From: CAZUCE01 sp964619265
GTDB taxonomy: Bacteria; Planctomycetota; UBA1135; GCA-002686595
DNA: 29,909 nucleotides
Assembly: GCA_964619265.1 (NCBI GenBank)
Contig: CAZUCE010000046.1
Location: 1-29,909 of the forward strand
Reading direction: 5' to 3'
Part shown: in pieces, positions 1 to 6,960 of the stretch
Numbering within the stretch: the stretch's first letter is position 1
Layout: each line of letters starts with the position of its first letter
The notes under the pieces: model-generated
Database searches by the model: none
Told to the model about the DNA's origin: nothing
Seen by the model: only the letters and a program-made list of their open reading frames with translations
Made by a program: the position numbers and the translations under genes

Positions 1-16
1 GAGTTAGATTCTGGGG

Positions 17-715
17 ATGAAGGCACCTCTTGCTTGGTCGGTTGCGGCTTTTGGAGTTTCCGTGGTGGCTTTGGGGGGGGCGTTCTTCTCCGGGCGTGGG
101 CCTGGAGGGGGGCAGGCTGCGGCGGGGGTTTTGGAGCCGGGTGTGGCTGGACGGGTGGTGGAGTTGGAGGCGCAGGTCTTGGCGCTGAAGGAACGGGTGG
201 AGGCGATTGAGATTCGGCCGGCTTCGTTGGTGGCTCCGCGGACCTTGGCCTCGGGTGCGAGCGTTTCTCAGGAGGAGTTGGAGGAGCTGCGCGCGGCGTT
301 GGAAGAGGCGTTGGCGGCCAAGGAGATGTTGAAGGACACGCCCTTGGGGGATCCGGAGATGTTTGAGGAGCAGGTGGCCGATTCGCTGACCAAGATTCGA
401 AAGGAAGAAGCGATGCGGAGTTATCGCCAGCATCAGGACAAGCAAGCGGAACAGCTGGAGGTGGACGTGGCCAAGATCGAAGGCTGGCTGGGCTTGAGCG
501 CGCCGCAGTCGGATTCCTTGCGAACTGCGTTGCTCACGCACTACGACCGTCAGGCGGAGGTTCGCCGCCTTTGGGAGGAAGGCGCGCCGGACGAAATTCT
601 GGGCGAGCAAAAGCAGGCCGACGGCGAAGCGTTCTACGCCGACTTGGGAGAATTCTTGGATCCCGAACAGCTCGAGATGTACTGGGGTGCGACCGGAGGC
701 GGCAGCGGAAAGTAA
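17..715 (+). CDS. Membrane-anchored coiled-coil protein of unknown function
   Basis: This is a 232-residue protein with no family that I recognise. Residues 5-25 form one hydrophobic segment, either an uncleaved anchor or a signal peptide. A Gly-rich linker follows, then heptad-like helices around residues 45-65 and 88-115 rich in Leu/Glu/Ala. The second half (about 150-225) is an acidic helical hairpin containing 'LGLSAPQ' and 'FLDPEQLEMY', loosely like the LTxxQ repeats of Spy/CpxP periplasmic proteins; that resemblance is weak. The ATG at 17 is the first possible start after an in-frame stop at 5-7, so the N-terminus is probably complete. The gene is convergent with the helicase gene, 52 bp apart. 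Location at the inner membrane facing the periplasm is inferred from the single N-terminal hydrophobic segment. Confidence 0.6.
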   Translation: MKAPLAWSVAAFGVSVVALGGAFFSGRGPGGGQAAAGVLEPGVAGRVVELEAQVLALKERVEAIEIRPASLVAPRTLASGASVSQEELEELRAALEEALAAKEMLKDTPLGDPEMFEEQVADSLTKIRKEEAMRSYRQHQDKQAEQLEVDVAKIEGWLGLSAPQSDSLRTALLTHYDRQAEVRRLWEEGAPDEILGEQKQADGEAFYADLGEFLDPEQLEMYWGATGGGSGK

Positions 716-767
716 GCCCGGGGGGCAGCGGGGCTGCGCCGGATGAATACGCACCGGATGAAACCGG

Positions 768-2303
768 TCAAGGGGCGAGCTTCTTCTTCTCCTTGATCTC
801 GCGCAGGAGTTCCTTGGCCTCGTCGAAGTACAGGTTGCGTGGATCGATTCCGCTGGCGACCAGTTTCTGGGCTTGTTTGGGCGTGCACAGGCCGACCGCC
901 TTGCGATCGAGGAGCATCTCGCGCAGCTCCTCCGCTTGGGCGCTCGACAGGTCCGCGACCGAGTCGGTGGGGAGTCCGGCTTTTTTGAAGTAGGCCAGTT
1001 GGGATGGGGTCGCGCGTTCCCCCGACGCGCGCCGGGACCGGATGGGTTTGAGGTCGATTCCCACTGCGGCGAAGGGGTCGCGCTTGCGGAGTTGGTAGGC
1101 CACGTCCGCGTCTTGAACTTCTTGTTCCTGCTGGGCGAGTTCGAGCGCCTGCTCGAGGGCAATGGCGTTGCCTTCCGCGCTGGCCGCGGCGGCGATCGCG
1201 CGGGCCCGGGCGGCGACCTCGTCGTCCTGCTTTGCAAAGATGTCCACGGCTTGGACAAGCGAGTGACGGCAGTTGCCGGGCAGAAAGTCGAGCACGAGCA
1301 GATCTTCCTTGCCCGGCGACAGGCGCGTGCCGCGCCCGACCATTTGCGCGTAGAACGATCGCGAGAGGATCGGACGGGCGATGGCGACCAGGGAGATCGC
1401 GGGAACGTCGAAGCCCTCGGTGAACAACGAGCAGTTGACGAGCACCTTGATGCGGCCTTCGCGAAAGCGATCGAGCACCGGAGCACGTTGTTCCAAGGAC
1501 ATGGTTCCGTCCAAGGCAACGGCGAAGGCACCATCTTCGCTGAGCTCGCACAAAACCCGCGCGAGCGCTCGCGCGTGGGCGACCGAGGCCGCGAAGACAA
1601 TGGCCGGGCGAGTGCCGCGCTCGCGCAGAATGGGCTCGGCAATCTCAGCTAGGTGCAGGTCCTTGGTGAGGATCTCCTCAACGCCACGGATGGACAGTTC
1701 GCCGGCGACCTTTCGAACACGGGAGAAGTCCGCTTGGGTCTGGACCAGAAACGACTTGATCGGGCACAGCCAACCATCGGAGATGGCCTCGCGCATGTCG
1801 TAGTCGAAGGCAACTTCGGAGAAGACTTCGCCGAGCGGGACCTTGTCGCTGCGATCGGGCGTGGCGGTCACGCCCAGCACATGGGCGCGAAAGTGGCGCA
1901 GAATTTTCAGGTACGAATCGGCGGTCGCGTGGTGGGCTTCGTCGACGACCACGATCCGGAACGCGTCGGGCGGGCAATGTTCCAGCCTTCGTCCCAGGGT
2001 TTGCACCGAAGCGACCGAGATCTTCGGACGGCTCCCGTCGGGCCGGGTCAGGTCTCGGCGATGTCCCATCTCGACCGCAACCACATCCTCGACCCACGCC
2101 GAGATCTTCTCCCGCGCTTGCTCAACCAACTCCTGGCGATGGGCGAGGACCAAAACCGGCCCCTTGGCCAGACGCGAGATCTCCGCGAACAGCACGGTCT
2201 TGCCCGTTCCGGTCGGCATGACCACGAGCACAGAGCGATGTCCGCGCTGGTAGGACGCCCGGACGGCTTCCAAAGCGTCGTTTTGGTAGGGCCGCAGTGC
2301 CAT
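768..2303 (-). CDS. Superfamily 2 DEAD/DEAH-box helicase, RadD/SSL2-like
   Basis: This 511-residue protein has the complete SF2 helicase motif set: 'LRPYQ' Q-motif-like N-terminus, Walker A PTGTGKT (30-36), DEAH box (121-124), motif III TAT (146-148), and motif VI QMVGRGTRL (320-328) with its arginine finger. The opening and overall order resemble E. coli RadD (YejH), a RecA-associated repair ATPase, and the type III restriction/SSL2 group. No nuclease domain is visible. Residues about 425-511 are a small basic helical tail with 'TPSQ' and 'TPKQ' repeats, a pattern seen at the C-terminus of several phage and bacterial SSL2-like helicases. A role in DNA repair is inferred from the family. The start ATG at 2303 lies 110 bp downstream of the hisD stop on the same strand, so read-through from the his operon is possible. 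Confidence 0.85.
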   Translation of the reverse strand: MALRPYQNDALEAVRASYQRGHRSVLVVMPTGTGKTVLFAEISRLAKGPVLVLAHRQELVEQAREKISAWVEDVVAVEMGHRRDLTRPDGSRPKISVASVQTLGRRLEHCPPDAFRIVVVDEAHHATADSYLKILRHFRAHVLGVTATPDRSDKVPLGEVFSEVAFDYDMREAISDGWLCPIKSFLVQTQADFSRVRKVAGELSIRGVEEILTKDLHLAEIAEPILRERGTRPAIVFAASVAHARALARVLCELSEDGAFAVALDGTMSLEQRAPVLDRFREGRIKVLVNCSLFTEGFDVPAISLVAIARPILSRSFYAQMVGRGTRLSPGKEDLLVLDFLPGNCRHSLVQAVDIFAKQDDEVAARARAIAAAASAEGNAIALEQALELAQQEQEVQDADVAYQLRKRDPFAAVGIDLKPIRSRRASGERATPSQLAYFKKAGLPTDSVADLSSAQAEELREMLLDRKAVGLCTPKQAQKLVASGIDPRNLYFDEAKELLREIKEKKKLAP

Positions 2304-2413
2304 GTCCCGGCGAACCCTAGAGCATCGCTCGCCTGGGTTCTACTCAGCGATGGAATCGACCTGGTGCGGACCGGCGGGCGAGCCGCGTCTGGATGCAGAT
2401 CAGCGGTGTGGGC

Positions 2414-3676
2414 TTAGCGTCTTAACGCGGCCCTGGCATGGCCCTCCAAGCCTTCCAGGCGAGCTAACTCGGCCGCATCGCTGGCGATGCTGTGGGTTTC
2501 TTCTAGTTCGAGCCAGGTGCTCGCCCGCAGAAAAGTCATCACGGAAAGACCAGCCTGGAAGCGCCCTCCGCGTCCGGTGGGCAAGACGTGGTTCGGACCG
2601 ACTCCGTAGTCGCCAAAAACTTCGGCGCTTCGAGCCCCGAGAAACAGACCTCCGTAGCAACGCACTCGATCGGCTAGTTCCCTGGGGTTCTCGACCAACA
2701 ATTCCAGGTGCTCGGGGGCCAGTTGATCGGAGAGCTCGGCGGCCGCTGCTAGATCGGCAACCAAAGCGCACGCCCCGGATCGAGCGATCGATTCGCGGGC
2801 GACGTCCGCTGTGGGAAGGTCCGCGAGTTGGCGTTCCAGCTCGTCGTCGATGGAGGCTGCGACACGCGAACTGGTGGTCACCAAAATCGCGCTGGCCGCG
2901 GGATCGTGTTCGGCCTGGGCCAGCAGATCCGCGGCGATCAGGCCGACATCGGCCGAGTCGTCGGCGATGATCAGCAATTCACTGGGACCGGCGAGGCCGT
3001 CGATCCCAACCTCGAACGCCAGGTGCTTTTTGGCCGCGGTCACGAATCGGTTGCCCGGACCGACCAAAACGTCCGCCGGCGAGTCGTGGGTTCCAAAGGC
3101 CAGGGCGGCGATAGCCTGGGCACCGCCCAGAGCGAGCAGGCCGTCCGCTCCGGCGACGTGAGCCGCGGCGAGCGTGGCGGGAGCCGGTTTGGGGGAAGCG
3201 ACGAGAACCCGCCGGACGCCGGCGACCCGAGCGGGAATCACGGTCATCAGGACCGAGGAGGGCAGTGGGTATCGCCCGCCGGGTGCGTAGGCCCCGGCTG
3301 TGTCGGCCGGTAACCAGCGGTGTCCGGCGCGCCCGCCGGGGACCGGAGTTTCCAAGGGCTGCAGAGTTTTGAACTGAGCCTCTGCGAACGTCCGGACGCG
3401 ATCCGCGGTTCGTTCGAGGACTCCCCGCTGATGGGCTGGAAGGCCCTCGAATGCGCTGCTTAGCCCGGGCGGATCGACCCACTCGGAGCCGGGCAGGGCC
3501 TGGGGGGGGAGGTCGCCGAGTCGGCGGGCGTGGTCCAGCGCCGCGGTTCGCCCACCCTTCCGAACGTCTTCGACGATGTCGGCAGCCACGCGCAGGGTTT
3601 GAGCCTCGAGGGGTTCGCGGGAACGCGCAGCTAGCTCTGCACTGGTCCGGCGGGTCAACGGACATCGAGGGTTCAT
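2414..3676 (-). CDS. hisD: Histidinol dehydrogenase (HisD)
   Basis: HisD oxidises L-histidinol to histidine in two NAD-dependent steps (EC 1.1.1.23), the last reactions of the pathway, in the cytosol. The 420-residue length is typical. Visible family signatures are VGPGNRFVTAAKK (205-217), AGPSELLIIAD (229-239), AQAEHD (253-258), the catalytic pair in APEHLEL (Glu322-His323) and GDYGVGPNHVLPT (355-367). By analogy with the E. coli enzyme, the zinc ligands should be Gln254, His257, Asp356 and His413, and all are present. The ATG overlaps the stop of the upstream hisA-I-E gene by 4 bp (ATGA), which indicates translational coupling. It is the last his gene of the operon; no convincing terminator follows it before the helicase gene. 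Confidence 0.97.
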   Translation of the reverse strand: MNPRCPLTRRTSAELAARSREPLEAQTLRVAADIVEDVRKGGRTAALDHARRLGDLPPQALPGSEWVDPPGLSSAFEGLPAHQRGVLERTADRVRTFAEAQFKTLQPLETPVPGGRAGHRWLPADTAGAYAPGGRYPLPSSVLMTVIPARVAGVRRVLVASPKPAPATLAAAHVAGADGLLALGGAQAIAALAFGTHDSPADVLVGPGNRFVTAAKKHLAFEVGIDGLAGPSELLIIADDSADVGLIAADLLAQAEHDPAASAILVTTSSRVAASIDDELERQLADLPTADVARESIARSGACALVADLAAAAELSDQLAPEHLELLVENPRELADRVRCYGGLFLGARSAEVFGDYGVGPNHVLPTGRGGRFQAGLSVMTFLRASTWLELEETHSIASDAAELARLEGLEGHARAALRR

Positions 3677-4944
3677 GGCTTCACCTGGTTCGGTTTCGCT
3701 TCGCAGGGCCGGCGGGTGATCCGGCGCTCGCGACGGTCCAACTCACGCTCGATTTCGGACAGCGAGACGCCGGCGGAGGCCGCGCGGACCAGGGCGAAGT
3801 ACAGAAGATCCGCAGCTTCCTCACGCACGTGGAGGGCGCCTTCGGCCTGCGCCAGTTCACCGGCCTCTTCCACCAACTTGGCGGCGAGCAGTTTGGGTTC
3901 GCGGGCGAGGCGCGCGGTGTGCGAACCCTCTTTCGCACTCGCGATCCGCTCCAGCAGCCGGCGTTCGAGGCGGCCGAGGCCGCTGTCGGCGCCGAAACAG
4001 GTACGAGTTTGGCGGTGGCAGAAGCCTGGCCCGGACTGCCGGACCACGAAGCGCAGGGCATCGCGGTCGCAGTCCAAGTCCACCGAAAGCAACTGTTGGG
4101 TTGCACCGCTCGTCGCGCCCTTCTCCCACAGTCCGCGCGAGCGACTGTGGTAAATCCCGCGTCGCTCGGTCACCGCGCGGACGAGGCTTTTGTGACTGGA
4201 GTAAGCCAGGCCAAGCGCGAAGCCCCGATCGTCGGTCACGATCGTGGGGAACAACCCATCGGGTCGATCGCTGACCAGCGGGGCCGCGATGGCTTCGCCG
4301 AGACTTAGGCGCCCGGTATAGAGGGCCATGCCGACCTGGGCGTCGGCTCCGATGCGGTCCAGTTCGGCGATTTCAGCCGCGGTGGTTACGCCGCCTGCGA
4401 TGGTGACGCGCCGGTCGCCGGCCGCCTGAACGAGGGCCGCAGCGCGCTCCACGTCGGTGCCTCCGAGCCGGCCCTCGCGTTCTACGAAGGTGACCAAGAA
4501 GCCACAGCACAATTCCCGCAGCTCCTCGATGCGATCGGTGACTCGGCGGCCGGTCGATTGCCGCCAGCCGTGGGTCACCACGTCCCCGTCGCGAGCATCG
4601 AGCGCGACGATGACGCGCTCCCGGGGGAGCTCCCGGAGAATTTCGGGGGTCGCCGCCGTGCCGAGGACGATTTGTGTGGCTCCCGCATCCAGCGCAGCGA
4701 CAGCCCGCTCCACATCGCGCAGACCTCCGCCGACGCGAACGCGAGCCCGGGTGCACAGCTCTTGAATCAACTCGCGGTTTTCGCCTTCCCCCTTGGCCGC
4801 GTCCAGATCGACCACCGCGACTTCTCCGGCCAGGGCGAATCGGTCCAGGATCGGACGCGGATCGCCAGCGTCGACCGCGAGCTCTTCACCGCCGATCAAT
4901 TGCACGGTTCGCCCGCGCTCGAGGTCGATGGAGGGAAGGATCAT
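3673..4944 (-). CDS. hisA-hisIE: Trifunctional HisA-HisI-HisE fusion
   Basis: One 423-residue chain carries three his-pathway enzymes. Residues 1-222 are a HisA (ProFAR isomerase) TIM barrel: ILPSIDL with catalytic Asp7, GGGLRD (72-77), second catalytic Asp116 in ALDARDG, and IAGGVTT (182-188). Residues 226-318 are HisI (phosphoribosyl-AMP cyclohydrolase): SRSRGLWEKG, DCDRD (291-295), with putative metal Cys292, Cys309 and Cys316. Residues 323-405 are HisE (phosphoribosyl-ATP pyrophosphohydrolase) with acidic EEAGEL (359-364) and EEAADL (375-380). All key residues are present, so all three activities are likely; they would catalyse steps 2-4. The usual VRL near the HisA N-terminus reads VQL here. 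The HisI and HisE parts look like the fungal HIS4 type rather than E. coli HisIE. The ATG overlaps the hisF stop, and its stop overlaps the hisD ATG, 4 bp each. Confidence 0.94.
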   Translation of the reverse strand: MILPSIDLERGRTVQLIGGEELAVDAGDPRPILDRFALAGEVAVVDLDAAKGEGENRELIQELCTRARVRVGGGLRDVERAVAALDAGATQIVLGTAATPEILRELPRERVIVALDARDGDVVTHGWRQSTGRRVTDRIEELRELCCGFLVTFVEREGRLGGTDVERAAALVQAAGDRRVTIAGGVTTAAEIAELDRIGADAQVGMALYTGRLSLGEAIAAPLVSDRPDGLFPTIVTDDRGFALGLAYSSHKSLVRAVTERRGIYHSRSRGLWEKGATSGATQQLLSVDLDCDRDALRFVVRQSGPGFCHRQTRTCFGADSGLGRLERRLLERIASAKEGSHTARLAREPKLLAAKLVEEAGELAQAEGALHVREEAADLLYFALVRAASAGVSLSEIERELDRRERRITRRPCEAKPNQVKP

Positions 4945-5711
4945 GCTGTCACCTCCGCGGCGCGCATGGGCACGCCCAGTTCGGCCAACTCTTGCTTGAG
5001 CTGGGAACAGGTCGTCCGCCCGTCGTGGAGCAGCGATGCCACCAGGACGGCCGAAGCTCCGGCCTGCAAGGCATCGCGCAGATCTTCCGGTGAGTTGGCT
5101 CCTCCCGAGGCAACGATGGGCACCTGGACCGAAGCTGCTAAGGAGCCGAGCAGTTCTAGGTCGTAGCCGAGGCCTGTGCCGTCCCGGTCGAAGCTAGTCG
5201 CCAGGATTTCGCCGGCTCCGAGGGCCACTGCGGACTGGACCCATTCGAGGGCGTCCCGTCCGGTTCGCCGGGAGCCGGAGTGGGTCACGACTTCGTAGCC
5301 ACCAGAGGTGGCGCGCGCCGCGTCCAGGGCCAAAATCGTGCACTGGGCTCCGAAGCGCGCCTTCAGTTCGCCAAGCAGTTCGGGGCGTTCGACGGCGGCG
5401 CTGTTGACGGCGACCTTGTCGGCCCCGGCCTCGAGCAGGCGCTCTGCATCCGAGATCGACCGCACGCCCCCTCCGACCGTCAACGGCAGATCGAGGACGG
5501 CGCGCACCGCGCGAACCACTTGGATTCCGTTGGCTCGTCCTTCCGGTGTGGCGGAGACATCCAGCAAGGTCAATTCATCGGCGCCTTGCGCGGCGTAGGC
5601 GGCAGCCCGTTCGGCGGGGTCTCCCACATCTCGCAGGCCGGAGAACTTCACGCCTTTGACGACGCGACCGTCGCGCACGTCCAGGCAGGGGATCAATCGG
5701 GGCTTCAGCAC
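4941..5711 (-). CDS. hisF: Imidazole glycerol phosphate synthase cyclase subunit (HisF)
   Basis: HisF is the cyclase half of the HisH-HisF complex. It uses ammonia delivered by HisH to convert PRFAR to imidazole glycerol phosphate and AICAR. I place the start at the GTG at 5711, not at the ATG farther upstream, because family members begin right at the 'LKPRLIPCLDV' stretch; the longer N-terminal reading is only the antisense-like frame of hisH. This gives 256 residues, the normal length. The catalytic aspartates fall exactly at the family positions, Asp11 (CLDV) and Asp130 (LALDA). TVGGGVRS (78-85), SFDRDGT and ASGG phosphate-binding segments are present. The GTG start overlaps the end of hisH by 7 bp (GTGCTGA), and the stop overlaps the hisA-I-E ATG by 4 bp. 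Confidence 0.96.
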   Translation of the reverse strand: MLKPRLIPCLDVRDGRVVKGVKFSGLRDVGDPAERAAAYAAQGADELTLLDVSATPEGRANGIQVVRAVRAVLDLPLTVGGGVRSISDAERLLEAGADKVAVNSAAVERPELLGELKARFGAQCTILALDAARATSGGYEVVTHSGSRRTGRDALEWVQSAVALGAGEILATSFDRDGTGLGYDLELLGSLAASVQVPIVASGGANSPEDLRDALQAGASAVLVASLLHDGRTTCSQLKQELAELGVPMRAAEVTA

Positions 5712-6349
5712 GGGGAGGATTCCTCGATAGGGCTGTACCCGCAAGCGAGCCAGCGGGTCAGCAGCCGGCGCCCCAGGGAGCCGGAGAGTTCGGGGTGAAA
5801 TTGACAGGCGAGCACGGCGCCGCGCTCGACCGCTGCGACGAAACTCTCTCCTTCGTAGTTGCACACAGAGGCTTGCCAGCCGGCTAAACGAGCGGCCGGC
5901 GGAAGTTCCCGCCAGCGGAAGCTGTTGGCGAAGTAGACGTCTCCCTCGGTCAGCAACGGACCTCCTGAGTTCGCGATGCGATTCCAACCGAGGTGGGGGA
6001 TTCGCTTGCCGGATGCGAAGCGCGTTGCCTTCACGTCGAGCAGGCCCAGCCCGCGTACGCCCGGGCTCTCGTCGCTGCCCGTGCCGAGCAGTTGAAGGCC
6101 CAAGCAGATTGCGAGCGTGGGGCGGCCGGTTGCGAGCCGCCGGCGAAGGGGCTCGACCAGGCCATCCTGCTCAAGGCGTTGCAGGGCGGAAGCGAACGAT
6201 CCGACGCCGGGAAGGACCAGCCGTTCCGCGCGTTCGACGTCGGCTGGCTCGCGAACCAAAGAAGCCCGCGCGCCGGCTCGCTCGAGCCCCGCCCCCACCG
6301 AGGCGGTGTTCGCGGTTCCTGTGGAGAGAATCAGGACCGAGCTGCTCAT
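5705..6349 (-). CDS. hisH: Imidazole glycerol phosphate synthase glutaminase subunit (HisH)
   Basis: HisH is a class I glutamine amidotransferase. It hydrolyses glutamine and passes ammonia to HisF. The 214-residue protein has the PGVGSF oxyanion-strand motif (47-52), the nucleophile Cys82 in AICLGLQLL, and the His185/Glu187 pair of the triad in QFHPELSG. GKRIPHLGWN (114-123) matches the conserved HisH interface segment. The ATG overlaps the hisB stop by 4 bp, and the gene's last codons overlap the GTG of hisF, fitting one-to-one synthesis of the two subunits of the complex. Nothing in the sequence looks degenerate. Confidence 0.96.
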   Translation of the reverse strand: MSSSVLILSTGTANTASVGAGLERAGARASLVREPADVERAERLVLPGVGSFASALQRLEQDGLVEPLRRRLATGRPTLAICLGLQLLGTGSDESPGVRGLGLLDVKATRFASGKRIPHLGWNRIANSGGPLLTEGDVYFANSFRWRELPPAARLAGWQASVCNYEGESFVAAVERGAVLACQFHPELSGSLGRRLLTRWLACGYSPIEESSPC

Positions 6350-6960
6350 CCGAGTACCCCCTTCGTGCTGGGCACGAGGGCGCCCTCGCGGGCGAGGGCT
6401 GCGCGCAGGGCAAGGGCCGTGGATTTGAAGGCCGCTTCCGCTCGGTGGTGATCGTTGGCTCCACTGAGCATTCGGACGTGCAGCGCGAAGCGCCCCTCAA
6501 AGGCAAGCGTGGTGAGAAAGTGCGTGAGGTTCTCGGTGGCTACGGTGCCGATCGTCTCGCGGACCAGGCCCAGGTCAATTTCGGCCCAGGGGCGACCGGA
6601 GAGATCGACGACGGCGCGCGCGAGAGCTTCGTCCAAGGGTGCGAAGGCGAACCCGAAGCGAGCCAGGCCACGGCGGTCTTCCACGACTTCCAGGAGCGCT
6701 CGACCGAGGGCGATCGCGCAGTCCTCGGCGGTGTGGTGGTCGTCGATGTGTGTATCTCCGCGGGCGGTTAGCTCCAAATCGAAGTGCGCGTGGCGCGCGA
6801 GCGCGTCGAGTAGGTGGTCGAGGAACGGGAGTCCGGTGTCGATCCGGGAACGACCCGAGCCGTCGACATCGAGTTTCAGCTCCACGTCCACTTCCGAAGT
6901 GGTCCGGCGCAAGCTCAAGGCGCGAGTCCCCGAATCCGGCGAAGGTGTTTGCGAGGTCAC
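6346..6960 (-). CDS. hisB: Imidazoleglycerol-phosphate dehydratase (HisB, monofunctional)
   Basis: This enzyme dehydrates imidazole glycerol phosphate to imidazole acetol phosphate (EC 4.2.1.19). The 204-residue length is that of the monofunctional enzyme; unlike E. coli HisB there is no N-terminal HAD phosphatase domain. Both manganese-binding motifs are visible: LPFLDHLLDALARH with HIDDHHTAED in the first half, and NDHHRAEAAFKS in the second. The end, PSTKGVLG, is the conserved C-terminal signature. The missing phosphatase activity may be supplied by the HAD domain on HisC, encoded directly upstream. The ATG overlaps the hisC-HAD stop by 4 bp, and the stop overlaps the hisH ATG by 4 bp. Confidence 0.97.
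   Translation of the reverse strand: MTSQTPSPDSGTRALSLRRTTSEVDVELKLDVDGSGRSRIDTGLPFLDHLLDALARHAHFDLELTARGDTHIDDHHTAEDCAIALGRALLEVVEDRRGLARFGFAFAPLDEALARAVVDLSGRPWAEIDLGLVRETIGTVATENLTHFLTTLAFEGRFALHVRMLSGANDHHRAEAAFKSTALALRAALAREGALVPSTKGVLG

Noticed and set aside
873..1652. Long plus-strand open frame opposite the helicase gene
   Set aside because: It is antisense to a gene with a full set of helicase motifs and shows no motif of its own. High GC makes such shadow frames common here.
4941..5987. A 348-residue reading of hisF starting at the upstream ATG
   Set aside because: The extra 92 residues are Arg/Ser-rich out-of-frame sequence of hisH. HisF proteins start at the 'LKPRLIPCLDV' segment, and the catalytic aspartates fall at 11 and 130 only from the GTG at 5711.
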